Positions 41,509-49,752 are shown, counted from the stretch's first letter. The stretch: DNA of 64,000 nucleotides from DASRHY01 sp035650275 (GCA_035650275.1 DASRHY010000106.1:56712-120711), one strand, 5' to 3'. Translations and numbers: made by a program. The notes: a model not told the origin generated them from the letters alone.

Positions 41509-42332
41509 GCACCCTTGAACGCGATATAGCCGTCCAGGGTGGCCAACAGGTCCGGACGGGGTCCGAGATCGCCGTCCGAGCGGAGCACGACCTTCCAGTC
41601 GCTACCTTGCCAGACCAGGTTCACGGCGACGCCGCCGATGTTCTGGTCCTCGACCTGGATCGCGACGGACAGCACCGCGCGGTTCGGCGTGTAGTCGATC
41701 ACCTTGTAACCGGCGTACTGCATCTGCCCGAGCTCGTTGCGCACCGTGTCGGGTGTCGGCGACACCTGGAGCCTGCGCGCCTCGGCCAGGGCATGGCGCT
41801 GGCCCGGACCCGTCGCGAGCCTGTGCTGGACGACGGCGAGCCTAGTGTCCGGGTTCTGTGCCTGGGCGAGTGTGGTGAAAGCCGCGAACACCGCTCCCGC
41901 GGGCGATCGCCGGTAGCAACGGCGCAGCCCGTCATCGTCGATGATCCCGGCGCCGATGTCGGCCCTCGTCGGGACCAGCACACCGTCCTCGAAGTCCCAG
42001 GAGACGGCGCGCGGCGCCTCGGTGAGGCCTTCCTCGGTGGGAGCCAGCTTGCACGGCGCCGGACCATCCGGGTTCGTCGGCCGCTTGGTCGGCGTCGGGT
42101 CAGGTGTAGCGGGAGGACCGGTCGGCTCCTCGGTCGGCGCCGTCGTCACCGGAGCAGACGGCTCCTGCGTCGGAGCGGCACCCGGTGTGTCGGAGTCGCG
42201 CCCCAGGAAGAAGAGCGCGACCCCGCACACGAGTGCGGCACCCACGACGATCGCGGAGAGTACGAACGCGCGCCCCTCGAACGGGCCCTCACTCTCGTCG
42301 TCTGTCTCGCGATCCCGGCTGAACAACGCCAT
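41505..42332 (-). CDS. VirB8/TcpC-like bitopic membrane protein
   Basis: A 275-residue protein with an acidic cytoplasmic start, one membrane segment (residues ~23-45, AFVLSAIVVGAALVCGVALFFLG), a Thr/Pro-rich linker (TEEPTGPPATPDPTPTKRP) and an exported domain. The latter (YRRSPAGAVFAAFTTLAQAQNPDTRLAVVQ ... YKVIDYTPNRAVLSVAIQVEDQNIGGVAVNLVWQGSDWKVVL) looks like an NTF2-like VirB8/TcpC fold. Position between pilin and VirB6 genes supports the assignment; no family name is certain. Confidence 0.75.
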   Translation of the reverse strand: MALFSRDRETDDESEGPFEGRAFVLSAIVVGAALVCGVALFFLGRDSDTPGAAPTQEPSAPVTTAPTEEPTGPPATPDPTPTKRPTNPDGPAPCKLAPTEEGLTEAPRAVSWDFEDGVLVPTRADIGAGIIDDDGLRRCYRRSPAGAVFAAFTTLAQAQNPDTRLAVVQHRLATGPGQRHALAEARRLQVSPTPDTVRNELGQMQYAGYKVIDYTPNRAVLSVAIQVEDQNIGGVAVNLVWQGSDWKVVLRSDGDLGPRPDLLATLDGYIAFKGA

Positions 42333-42338
42333 CGATCG

Positions 42339-42617
42339 TCAGATGAAGAGGTTCACGATGCCGGACGCGGCACCGATCACGATGCAGCCTGCGATGACCC
42401 AGCCGAGCCGCGAGGCGTGCTCGCCACCCTCACCACGACGCTGGCCGACGGCCATCATCGCGCCGGCGACGACGATGCCGATGACGCACACCATCATGCC
42501 GATCCAGGTGATGTAGTTGACCACGTCCTCGACCTTGCCGCTGATCTCGGTGGGGGCCTCCGGGTTGTTGTCCGGTGCGTCCATCGGGACCAGCAGCGGA
42601 AGAAGCTTGGCGATCAT
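42339..42617 (-). CDS. VirB2/TrbC-like pilin subunit
   Basis: A 92-residue protein with two membrane segments (residues ~35-57, NYITWIGMMVCVIGIVVAGAMMAV, and ~70-90) separated by a short charged loop (GQRRGEGGEHASR). This is the two-helix layout of VirB2/TrbC pilins, though cleavage of the short N-terminus is uncertain. It stands second in the operon, just before the VirB8-like gene. Confidence 0.78.
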   Translation of the reverse strand: MIAKLLPLLVPMDAPDNNPEAPTEISGKVEDVVNYITWIGMMVCVIGIVVAGAMMAVGQRRGEGGEHASRLGWVIAGCIVIGAASGIVNLFI

Positions 42618-42629
42618 CTTTCAGACCTT

Positions 42630-43283
42630 TCAGTAAGCAGCCGGATTGGCCGGGGGGTTTGACGCACGGAGAGCGTAAATAGACTCAAGGACCTCGAATA
42701 CTTCGTCTGGAGTGTTCTCAGGGTTGGGCTCCTCTCCGCGTCGCCACTCCTCGATCCACGGGATCTCCCACACCCGCGGAACACCTCCGCCGACCACGTC
42801 GGCGAAGTCGTCGAGAACCCGGGGCAGCCGCCCGGGTGCGTCCGCGATCAGCACCAGCCCGAGGACGCTGATGCCGTTCACGATCCCCGACGCCCACTCG
42901 GTCGCCGCCCGCTGCGCGGCCCGCAGACCGGACGCGTGCGTCCGGGCGACCAGCACGATCGGCGTCGGCACCGGTGGCGGTGGTATGGGCCAGCGGTGAC
43001 CGCTGGCCATCGTGCCCGGCAGCAGCCGCGACATCGTCGTCTCGCCGGCCCCGCCGTGCGTACCGACCCACCAGAGGGTGTCGGCGGCGGGGATGGCGAA
43101 CTGCGGCAGCCGTTCGGCTGCATCCGGGATCGGTACGCCGAGCTGCGGCGCGACCGGTCCGAGGGGCTGGGAGGGTCCCGGTGGCGGTTGCGGCTGCTGT
43201 GGTGGTTGCGGCCCCGGCGGTCCGTCAGATCGTCGGGCGCGTTGCCACGGGTTGCTCTGTGGCTGACCCATCGGCTGCGACAT
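42630..43283 (-). CDS. P-loop-like protein with degenerate Walker A (DUF6668-like), first gene of the T4SS operon
   Basis: A 217-residue protein. A Gln/Pro-rich start (residues 1-55) is followed by LWWVGTHGGAGETTMSRLL, which resembles the ParA/MinD Walker A KGGxGKTT but has Glu at the lysine position. Later IVLVARTHASGLRAAQRA and SVLGLVLIADAPGRLPRVLDDFADVVGG resemble Walker B and the following strand. It may bind but probably not hydrolyse nucleotide. The family name is from memory. Confidence 0.75.
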   Translation of the reverse strand: MSQPMGQPQSNPWQRARRSDGPPGPQPPQQPQPPPGPSQPLGPVAPQLGVPIPDAAERLPQFAIPAADTLWWVGTHGGAGETTMSRLLPGTMASGHRWPIPPPPVPTPIVLVARTHASGLRAAQRAATEWASGIVNGISVLGLVLIADAPGRLPRVLDDFADVVGGGVPRVWEIPWIEEWRRGEEPNPENTPDEVFEVLESIYALRASNPPANPAAY

Positions 43284-43471
43284 GGTCCCCTCCTCTCAGT
43301 CGTATCCCGGGCGGACGCGACCCGTAGCATTCTGTCGCGCGGGCACCACGATTGCGCCGGGGGCCTGCCCACTCGCTGGGCACCCTTGACCCGCCGGCGC
43401 GTCACTATTGTTTGTACCGCGACCAGGGGTCAGGGACGGCCGGCCCGCGGATCCGCGAACGTCCACGCCGA

Positions 43472-43493
43472 GCCTCGCGCCGCGGCGCGAGGC
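43472..43493. promoter_or_regulatory. 22-bp perfect palindrome in the divergent promoter region of the T4SS operon
   Basis: GCCTCGCGCCG and CGGCGCGAGGC join without a spacer. The 261-base gap 43284-43544 separates the divergent T4SS operon and the propeller-like gene, and the palindrome lies 52 bases before the latter. A short AT-rich patch (43404-43417, in a GC-rich setting) is a candidate promoter core. The site could be an operator or an RNA hairpin. Confidence 0.5.
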
Positions 43494-43544
43494 GACGGCC
43501 CCGACGAGGGCCGACCAGACCGTACGGCGCGGTGAGGAGAGTCG

Positions 43545-44936
43545 GTGGCTGACAGAGGCTTGCCGTCGTGGCCGAAGGTCACCATCCGCCTGTACGACGC
43601 GCACAACGGAGAGGTGAAGATCGCCGGGCGCAGCCACCCGCTGGTCGCGGCCGACCCGCGCGAGGCCGCGATCGCCCTGATCGCCGAGCGGGCCGGACAG
43701 CTCGGCCGGGCGGTGAAGGCCACCGCGGTGGAGCCGGACGGCACGTCCTGGCCGCTGGTCATCCACCCTGACGGGCAGGTGGACGCGCTCGACGCGGACA
43801 CCGCGAAGAAGAAGCCGATCTGGCCGATCCTGGTGGCCGCCGGCGCCGCCCTCGCACTGATCCTCGGCACCCTCGGGTACCTGTTCGTCTTCAGCGGCCC
43901 CGCGGCGCCACCGAAGCCGTCCGTGTCACCCACGCTGCCGAGCCTCCCGCCGCCGGAGATCGGCAAGGACGTGTTCGACGCCCGGCCGTTCCCGCCCGGG
44001 TTCTCCAGCACCGCGAACTGGTCCGTGGACCTCGCCGACGGCACCTCGCCGGCCGTGTCCGCCGACGAGACCAAGGTCGCCATCATCACCACCAACCAGC
44101 GGATAGCGATGCTGAACGGCGCCGGCGAGGTGCTCTGGCAGGACGATGTACCGGAGCGCACCGAGACACCGGTACACACCACCGTGGACGGTCAGCCGGT
44201 GATCGCGGCGGTGGCCGGCGACGTCCTGTACTACTGGCCGGTGAACGGCGGGCTGCCGACCAAGGTGAAGGTCGGGTCGGACCTCACGGTGCAGTTCGCG
44301 GGCAAGTCACCGCTCGCGGTGGACGACAAGGGCGCCGCGTACGTACTGGCCGGCAACCAGTTCGTCGAGGTGCCGAACAAGCCGCGGCGCGCGACGATCC
44401 TGTTCGCGGACGGCCGCCGGGCGCTGATGGCCGGCTACTACGGTCCGCTGTGGTGGAGCGAGCCGGACAAGGAGCTGCAGCAGGTGAACCTGCAGCCGCC
44501 GCCGGGAGTGACCAAGATCGACCACGTCCTGCTGGCGAGCCAGAGCCGGGTGATCGTGCTGTGGACGAAGAACAGCGCCGACACCGTGCCGGCCGTCCAT
44601 GACGCGGCGACCGGCAAGCTGCTCGCCACCTGCGATGCGGTGAAGGCCGGCGGAAGCGTCGGTGACTGGGTGCCGGACCAGGCCGGCAAGGTCGCGGCTC
44701 TTGGTACCTGCGTGATCGACTTCACCAAGCGCAGGACCCACACGGTCGACGGCCTGGAACCGGTGTCGACGATGCGTACAGCGATCTTCGACAGCTCGTC
44801 TTCGCCTGTCTTCGTGGTACCGGGCGGCAAGCCGCAGGCGATCGCGCCGGGTACCGCCCGGCCGTGGGGCATCGTCGCCGGCCAGGCCGTCGTGATGCAC
44901 GAGTCGGTCATGTACGTACTGGCGCCGAAGAAGTGA
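43545..44936 (+). CDS. membrane-anchored PQQ/propeller-like protein next to the T4SS operon
   Basis: A 463-residue protein. The N-terminal ~85 residues are cytoplasmic (VTIRLYDAHNGEVKIAGRSHPLVAADPREAAIALI), one membrane segment lies at ~86-110 (IWPILVAAGAALALILGTLGYLFVF), and after a Pro-rich linker the exported part is beta-rich with recurring strands such as NWSVDLADGTSPAVSADETKVAIITTNQRIAML and GEVLWQDD, as in PQQ-like propellers. GTG 43545 follows GAGGAG. It is divergent from the T4SS operon and may be an accessory surface component. Confidence 0.75.
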   Translation: MADRGLPSWPKVTIRLYDAHNGEVKIAGRSHPLVAADPREAAIALIAERAGQLGRAVKATAVEPDGTSWPLVIHPDGQVDALDADTAKKKPIWPILVAAGAALALILGTLGYLFVFSGPAAPPKPSVSPTLPSLPPPEIGKDVFDARPFPPGFSSTANWSVDLADGTSPAVSADETKVAIITTNQRIAMLNGAGEVLWQDDVPERTETPVHTTVDGQPVIAAVAGDVLYYWPVNGGLPTKVKVGSDLTVQFAGKSPLAVDDKGAAYVLAGNQFVEVPNKPRRATILFADGRRALMAGYYGPLWWSEPDKELQQVNLQPPPGVTKIDHVLLASQSRVIVLWTKNSADTVPAVHDAATGKLLATCDAVKAGGSVGDWVPDQAGKVAALGTCVIDFTKRRTHTVDGLEPVSTMRTAIFDSSSSPVFVVPGGKPQAIAPGTARPWGIVAGQAVVMHESVMYVLAPKK

Positions 44937-44941
44937 GGGAG

Positions 44942-45130
44942 ATGTCCGGACGAGCTGTGCTGCGGCGGACGGCCGCTGTCGTGGTGGCGATCGGGTTGCT
45001 GCTGCCGGCGGGCTCGGCCAGCGCCGAGGACGACCCGGCTCCGGTCGACTGGCCCGAGGTGAAGCAGCCGGCGGGCGCGGGTTCGGACGACCCCGTGCCG
45101 GTGAAGTGGCCGGAGCCCGTGCAGCTCTGA
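44942..45130 (+). CDS. small secreted peptide with two DDPxPVxWPE repeats
   Basis: A 62-residue precursor with a signal peptide (residues 1-28: RRTAAVVVAIGLLLPAGSASA) and a mature part of about 34 residues made of two copies of a repeat: DDPAPVDWPEVKQP and DDPVPVKWPEPVQL. It begins six bases after the propeller-like gene with GAGGGA as ribosome site, so the two are co-transcribed. I do not recognise the family. It could be a partner of the propeller-like protein or an exported factor. Confidence 0.75.
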   Translation: MSGRAVLRRTAAVVVAIGLLLPAGSASAEDDPAPVDWPEVKQPAGAGSDDPVPVKWPEPVQL

Positions 45131-45135
45131 CGCGA

Positions 45136-45175
45136 CGAGGCCCGCCACCCTCGTCGTACAGGGTGACGGGCCTCG
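45136..45175. terminator. bidirectional terminator between small peptide gene and rplI
   Basis: Outer arms CGAGGCCCG (45136-45144) and CGGGCCTCG (45167-45175) pair perfectly; after a single C/A mismatch the inner arms CACCCT and AGGGTG pair as well. It lies five bases after the peptide stop and 28 bases after the rplI stop on the other strand. Confidence 0.75.
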
Positions 45176-45203
45176 GTCGTTCGATTGCTGGTGCCGTACC
45201 GGA

Positions 45204-45650
45204 TCAGCCGGCGACGACCTCGAGGTTGACGGTCGCGGCGACCTCCGGGTGCAGCTGCACCGATACCTCGTGCTTGCCGGTGGTCTTGATCGGCGTCGCG
45301 ATCTCGATCGCGCGCTTCTCGACCAGCGGGCCGCCGGCGGACTTGATCGCGCCGGCGACGTCCGCCGGGGTGACCGCGCCGAACAGCCGGCCGGTGCCAC
45401 CGGCCTTCACATCGAGCTTCACCGCGAGCCCCTCGAGCTGGTTCTTGACCTCGCTCGCGTGCTCCTTGCCCTTGATCGCCCGGGCGTCGCGGGCCCGCTT
45501 GATCGTCTGGATCTGCTTCTCCGCGCCCTTCGTCCAGCGGATCGCCAGGCCGCGCGGCACGAGGTAGTTGCGGCCGTAGCCGTCCTTGACCTCGACGATC
45601 TCACCGGGGGCGCCGAGGCCCTCGACCTCCTGGGTCAGGATGAGCTTCAT
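45204..45650 (-). CDS. rplI: 50S ribosomal protein L9
   Basis: A 148-residue protein. MKLILTQEVEGLGAPGEIVEVKDGYGRNYLVPRGLAI is the L9 N-domain; a long helix joins it to the C-domain (GTGRLFGAVTPADVAGAIKSAGGPLVEKRAIEI). It is the last gene of the rpsF-ssb-rpsR-rplI operon. Confidence 0.98.
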   Translation of the reverse strand: MKLILTQEVEGLGAPGEIVEVKDGYGRNYLVPRGLAIRWTKGAEKQIQTIKRARDARAIKGKEHASEVKNQLEGLAVKLDVKAGGTGRLFGAVTPADVAGAIKSAGGPLVEKRAIEIATPIKTTGKHEVSVQLHPEVAATVNLEVVAG

Positions 45651-45664
45651 CTGTGCAACCTCCC

Positions 45665-45898
45665 TCAGCGAGCCGTGCTCGTGTACGGCAGCAGTGCCAC
45701 CTCGCGAGCGTTCTTGATGGCGATGGCGACGTCGCGCTGGTGCTGCACGCAGTTGCCCGTCACCCGGCGCGCGCGGATCTTGCCGCGGTCGGAGATGAAC
45801 TTGCGCAGCAGCGCGGTGTCCTTGTAGTCGACGTACGGGCTCTTGTCCTTGCAGAAGCCGCAGACCTTCTTCTTCGGCTTCCGAATGATCTTGGCCAT
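45665..45898 (-). CDS. rpsR: 30S ribosomal protein S18, zinc-binding (C+) type
   Basis: A 77-residue protein with KKKVCGFCKDK, KIRARRVTGNCVQHQRDVAIAIKNAREVALLPY. The CxxC pair plus Cys and His later mark the zinc-containing paralogue. Actinomycetes often keep a second, zinc-free S18 elsewhere under Zur control. It lies 14 bases before rplI in the operon. Confidence 0.98.
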   Translation of the reverse strand: MAKIIRKPKKKVCGFCKDKSPYVDYKDTALLRKFISDRGKIRARRVTGNCVQHQRDVAIAIKNAREVALLPYTSTAR

Positions 45899-45976
45899 TG
45901 TGGTGCTCTCTTCTTCCTATTTTCAGAGCCCGGCCTTTCAATACGGCCGGAATGGTCAATCGGTTTGTCGCCCCGG

Positions 45977-46555
45977 TCAGAACGGAGGCTCGTCCATCGA
46001 GCCGCCGCCCTGGTTGGCCCAGGGGTCGTTCTGCTGTCCGCCACCCTGCTGTCCGCCGCCCTGCTGGCCGCCACCCTGCTGAGCGCCCTGCTGGCCAGCG
46101 CCCTGCGGCGTGGCCCACGGGTCGTTCTGCGGCTGACCCCCACCGGAGCCACCGCCGTACCCGCCGCCGGAGTCGCCCCCGGGGCCGGACCGCATGGTCT
46201 TGCTGACCTTTGCGGTGGCGCTGCGCAGGCTCGGTCCGACCTCGTCCACGTCGATCTCGAACACCGTGCGCTTGTTGCCCTCACGGTCCTCGTACGAGCG
46301 GGACTTCAGCCGGCCCTGCACGATCACCCGCATGCCGCGCTGCAGCGACTCGGCCACGTTCTCCGCGGCCTGCCGCCACACCGAGCAGCTGATGAACAGC
46401 GACTCGCCGTCCTTCCACTCCCCGGTCTGCCGGTCGTACGTCCGCGGCGTCGACGCGACGCGGAAGTTCGCGACGGCGGCGCCGGACGGCGTGAACCGGA
46501 GCTCCGGGTCGTCGACCAGGTTGCCGACCAGGGTGATGACGGTTTCGCCTGCCAT
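45977..46555 (-). CDS. ssb: single-stranded DNA-binding protein
   Basis: A 192-residue SSB. The OB-fold covers residues ~1-110 (VITLVGNLVDDPELRFTPSGAAVANFRVAS ... MRVIVQGRLKSRSYEDREGNKR). The Gly/Gln-rich linker has GQQGG repeats, and the acidic tip ends MDEPPF, which recruits partner proteins. Start ATG 46555 follows AGGAGG. Lies between rpsF and rpsR. Confidence 0.98.
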   Translation of the reverse strand: MAGETVITLVGNLVDDPELRFTPSGAAVANFRVASTPRTYDRQTGEWKDGESLFISCSVWRQAAENVAESLQRGMRVIVQGRLKSRSYEDREGNKRTVFEIDVDEVGPSLRSATAKVSKTMRSGPGGDSGGGYGGGSGGGQPQNDPWATPQGAGQQGAQQGGGQQGGGQQGGGQQNDPWANQGGGSMDEPPF

Positions 46556-46659
46556 GCCGTACCTCCTGCTATCGGGTGGTGACTGTTCAGCACTTCAACT
46601 GATGCCGTACAACGACTAGCCGAGCGCGCCGACAGTTCCGGTGTATGACCCGCTTCGGA

Positions 46660-46950
46660 TCAGTGCTGGTCCGGGCGGAGGACCTTGGTACGCAGCACCG
46701 ACTCGTTCAGCGTGAGCTGACGGTCGAGCTCCTTGACCACGGCCGGCTCAGCGGTCAGGTCGATGACGGCGTAGATGCCTTCGGCCTTCTTGTTGATGTC
46801 GTAGGCCAGCTTGCGACGGCCCCATATGTCGAGCTTCTCGACGCTGCCACCTTCCTTGCGGACGATGTTCAGGTACTGGTCGAGGGATGGCTCGACGGTG
46901 CGCTCCTCGAGCTCGGGGTCGAGGATCACCATGACTTCATAACGACGCAT
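46660..46950 (-). CDS. rpsF: 30S ribosomal protein S6
   Basis: A 96-residue protein: MRRYEVMVILDPELEERTVEP, then WGRRKLAYDINKKAEGIYAVIDLTAEPAVVKELDRQLTLNESVLRTKVLR. ATG 46950 follows GAAGGAGG. First gene of the operon; the long leader to 47100 contains hairpins that could be involved in control. Confidence 0.98.
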   Translation of the reverse strand: MRRYEVMVILDPELEERTVEPSLDQYLNIVRKEGGSVEKLDIWGRRKLAYDINKKAEGIYAVIDLTAEPAVVKELDRQLTLNESVLRTKVLRPDQH

Positions 46951-47056
46951 GCGCGAACTCCACCTCCTTCGGACTTGGCGGTCACGGTCTCTCCGTGACA
47001 GGAGGGCGATGCATCTTCCGAACGCCGGCACAGGTCCGCCGACGGTCAGAAATGAA

Positions 47057-47074
47057 CCCGGTCATGAGACCGGG
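47057..47074 (-). promoter_or_regulatory. hairpin in the rpsF leader
   Basis: CCCGGTC and GACCGGG pair around a four-base loop about 107 bases before the rpsF start. A second short hairpin (CACGG/CCGTG) follows nearer the gene. rpsF leaders in many bacteria bind the S6:S18 complex; whether this is that motif cannot be decided by eye. Confidence 0.4.
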
Positions 47075-47165
47075 CTCGCAGAGAAGAGTACCAGCGTCGC
47101 GCCGTACCGCTTAATCGTCATCCACAGGCTCGTGACTGTCGGGAGCCGGGCATACAGTGGCGCGC

Positions 47166-47969
47166 ATGAGTGGGATCAGGATCGGTGCGCATGTTGACCA
47201 GGAGGACCCGCTGGCTGAGGCCGCCGACCGCGGCGCGGACGTGGTGCAGTTCTTCCTGGGCCCACCGCAGAGCTGGAAGGGCCCGAAGGTCGCGTACGCC
47301 GGCGGCGCCGAGGCGCTGAAGGCCCGCGCGGCCGACGACGATGTGCAGCTGTTCGTGCACTCGCCGTACCCGATGAACATCCCCACGCTGAACAACCGGA
47401 TCCGGATCCCGAGCCGCAAGCTGCTGCAGCAGCACCTCAACGCGGCCGCCGAGATAGGGGCGCGGGGCCTGATCGTGCACGGCGGGCACCTGACCGTTGA
47501 CGACGACGCCGCGATCGGGTTCGACAACTGGCGCAAGTGCATCGAGCGGGCCGAGCTACCGATCCCGCTGCTGATCGAGAACACCGCGGGCGGCGACAAC
47601 CCGATGGCCCGGCACCTGGACCAGATCGCGCGGCTGTGGGACGCGGTGCAGTCGGCGGACAACGAGCACGTGGACCGGGTCGGGTTCTGCCTGGACACCT
47701 GCCACTTCCACGCCGGCGGCGAGGAGCTGGCCACCGTAGTGGACCGGGTCAAGGCGATCACCGGGCGGATCGACCTGGTGCACGCGAACGGGTCCCGGGA
47801 CGAGTTCGACTCCGGTGCCGACCGGCACAGCAACTTCGACGCCGGCCACATCGACCCGATGGACATCGTTCACGTGGTCCGCGAGGCGGGCGCGCCCGTG
47901 GTGGTGGAGACGCCGAACGCCGACAACGGCCAGAAGGCCGACATCGACTTCCTCCGCTCCAACCTCTGA
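47166..47969 (+). CDS. nfo: deoxyribonuclease IV (AP endonuclease family 2)
   Basis: A 267-residue TIM-barrel protein. Metal ligands typical of endonuclease IV are all visible: His in LFVHSPYPMN, His in LIVHGGH, Glu in LLIENTAGGDN, Asp-His in CLDTCHFHA, DxH in GADRHSNFDAGHI, and Glu in VVVETPN. It cuts 5' to abasic sites with three zinc ions. ATG 47166 is preferred; GTG 47157 is in frame. Divergent from rpsF. Confidence 0.9.
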   Translation: MSGIRIGAHVDQEDPLAEAADRGADVVQFFLGPPQSWKGPKVAYAGGAEALKARAADDDVQLFVHSPYPMNIPTLNNRIRIPSRKLLQQHLNAAAEIGARGLIVHGGHLTVDDDAAIGFDNWRKCIERAELPIPLLIENTAGGDNPMARHLDQIARLWDAVQSADNEHVDRVGFCLDTCHFHAGGEELATVVDRVKAITGRIDLVHANGSRDEFDSGADRHSNFDAGHIDPMDIVHVVREAGAPVVVETPNADNGQKADIDFLRSNL

Positions 47970-48040
47970 CCTGTGGACAACCGGCGACGCCCCGGCGCGA
48001 ATCTGGCCATGCTTGCTGGGCATGACCACCGGGAGGCGCC

Positions 48041-48601
48041 TTGTCCATACTGGAACCCGTGAACACCACGTCGCATGGCGGACCGCTGACGCGTGCCGAT
48101 CTCGATGCGATGCCCGATGACGGGCACCGTTACGAGCTCATCGACGGAGCACTGATCGTGACGCCGGCTCCGCTCTGGATGCACCAGCGTGTGGCCATCA
48201 ACCTCGTCCTGCTGCTGGGCGGGGCCTGCCCCGACGACCTCGAGATACTGACGGCGCCGTTCGACGTCGCGCTGACCGACGACACCGTCATGCAGCCCGA
48301 TGTCCTGGTGGCCAGACGCGCCGACTACTCGCGACGCGGGCTGGAGGGGACTGCTCCGGTGCTCGCGGTCGAGGTGCTGTCACCCAGTACGCGGCGAATC
48401 GACCTGATGCTGAAGTGGTCGCGGTTCGAGGCGGCGGGGTGCGCGTCGTACTGGGTGGTGGACCCGGACGACCCGTCACTGGTGGCGTGGGACTTGCGGG
48501 ACGGGAAGTACGTCGAGGTCGGGAAGGTGTCCGGTGACGAGGAGTTCCGGGCGGTGCTGCCGTTCGAGGTCGGCGTCGTACCGGACGCGCTGGTGCGCTG
48601 A
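48041..48601 (+). CDS. Uma2 family (DUF820) restriction-endonuclease-like protein
   Basis: A 186-residue protein with the PD-(D/E)xK-like core: GHRYELIDGALIVTPAP, VMQPDVLVARRADY, VLAVEVLSPSTRRIDLMLKWSRFEAAGCASYWVVDPDDPSLVAW. A TTG start at 48041 is chosen because GGGAGG precedes it; GTG 48059 is an alternative. Function in actinomycetes is unknown; the gene stands alone. Confidence 0.87.
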   Translation: MSILEPVNTTSHGGPLTRADLDAMPDDGHRYELIDGALIVTPAPLWMHQRVAINLVLLLGGACPDDLEILTAPFDVALTDDTVMQPDVLVARRADYSRRGLEGTAPVLAVEVLSPSTRRIDLMLKWSRFEAAGCASYWVVDPDDPSLVAWDLRDGKYVEVGKVSGDEEFRAVLPFEVGVVPDALVR

Positions 48602-48636
48602 GAGGCGCGTGACCGGCACCGGTAGCCTGGCCGACC

Positions 48637-49752
48637 GTGACTGACTTCGAGATCCGCCCGATCCCGGCGGCCGAGCACGCGGCGTACGTCGCGGCGCAGC
48701 CGGCGGCGAGCTTCCTGCAGACGCCCGGCTGGGCCACGGTCAAGAGCGAGTGGAAGGCGGAGTCGCTTGGCTGGTACGACGGGGAGCGGCAGGTCGGCGC
48801 CGGGCTGGTGCTGTACCGGCAGATGCCGAAGGTGAAGCGCTACCTGGCCTACCTGCCCGAGGGCCCGGTGATCGACTGGTCCGCCGACGACGTCGGCCGC
48901 TGGCTGCGGCCGCTCGCGTCGTACCTGAAGTCGCAGGGCGCGTTCGGCGTCAGGATGGGGCCGCCGGTGGCGACCAAGCGGTGGCACGCGAAGACGATCA
49001 AGGACGCGATCGCGGTCGGGCAGCACCCCCGGCTCGGCGACGTGCCGGCCGATGCGACCGAGCCGTCCGGAGCGGCGGTGGCGCAGCACCTGCGCGAGCT
49101 CGGCTGGAAGCCGCCGCGGACGGGCGAGGGGTTCGGCGCCGGCCAGCCGCAGTACGTGTTCCAGGTGCCTCTGGACGGCAAGGACGACGACGCGGTGCTG
49201 AAGGGCATGAACCAGCTGTGGCGCCGCAACATCAAGAAGGCGGACAAAGCCGGGGTCGAGGTCACCGTCGGCACCCGCGCGGACCTGAAGGCGTTCCACG
49301 CGCTGTACGTCGAGACCGCCAAGCGGGACCACTTCACCCCGCGGCCGCTGCCGTACTTCGAGGTGATGTACGACGCACTGAACGGCCAGGCCGGCTGCGA
49401 CCTGCGGCTGTACAACGCGCACCACGAGGGCGACCTGGTGGCCAGCACGATCTGGATCCGGGTGGGCCACCACACCTGGTACTCCTACGGCGCCAGCTCG
49501 ACGGCGAAGCGGGACGTGCGCGGGTCGAACGCGGTGCAGTGGCGGATGCTGCAGGACGCCCTGACCGAAGGTGCGACCGTCTACGACCTGCGCGGCATCA
49601 CCGACACGCTCGACCCGGATGACCCACACGTCGGGCTGATCCAGTTCAAGGTCGGCACCGGTGGTGAGGCGGTCGAGTACGTCGGCGAGTGGGACCTGCC
49701 GCTGAACAAGGCTCTGTACACCGCGTTCGACCTCTACATGCGGAGGCGCTGA
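48637..49752 (+). CDS. femX: FemAB/FemX-type peptidoglycan aminoacyltransferase
   Basis: A 371-residue protein made of two GNAT-like domains. QPAASFLQTPGWATVKSEWKAE at the start, FRVRMGPP-like GVRMGPPVATKRWHAK, LWRRNIKKADKAGVEV, FHALYVETAKRDHFTPRPLPYFEVMYDAL and WYSYGASSTAKRDVRGSNAVQWRMLQDAL, DLRGITDTLDPDDPHVGLIQFKVGTGGEAVEYVGEWD are all Fem motifs. It would add the first amino acid (glycine in LL-Dap actinomycetes) from aminoacyl-tRNA to lipid II. It is followed by the racemase-like gene after one base. Confidence 0.92.
   Translation: MTDFEIRPIPAAEHAAYVAAQPAASFLQTPGWATVKSEWKAESLGWYDGERQVGAGLVLYRQMPKVKRYLAYLPEGPVIDWSADDVGRWLRPLASYLKSQGAFGVRMGPPVATKRWHAKTIKDAIAVGQHPRLGDVPADATEPSGAAVAQHLRELGWKPPRTGEGFGAGQPQYVFQVPLDGKDDDAVLKGMNQLWRRNIKKADKAGVEVTVGTRADLKAFHALYVETAKRDHFTPRPLPYFEVMYDALNGQAGCDLRLYNAHHEGDLVASTIWIRVGHHTWYSYGASSTAKRDVRGSNAVQWRMLQDALTEGATVYDLRGITDTLDPDDPHVGLIQFKVGTGGEAVEYVGEWDLPLNKALYTAFDLYMRRR

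Noticed and set aside
29232..45135. Integrative conjugative element with ends
   Set aside because: I looked for integrase, excisionase, tRNA-end repeats and relaxase at both borders and saw none.
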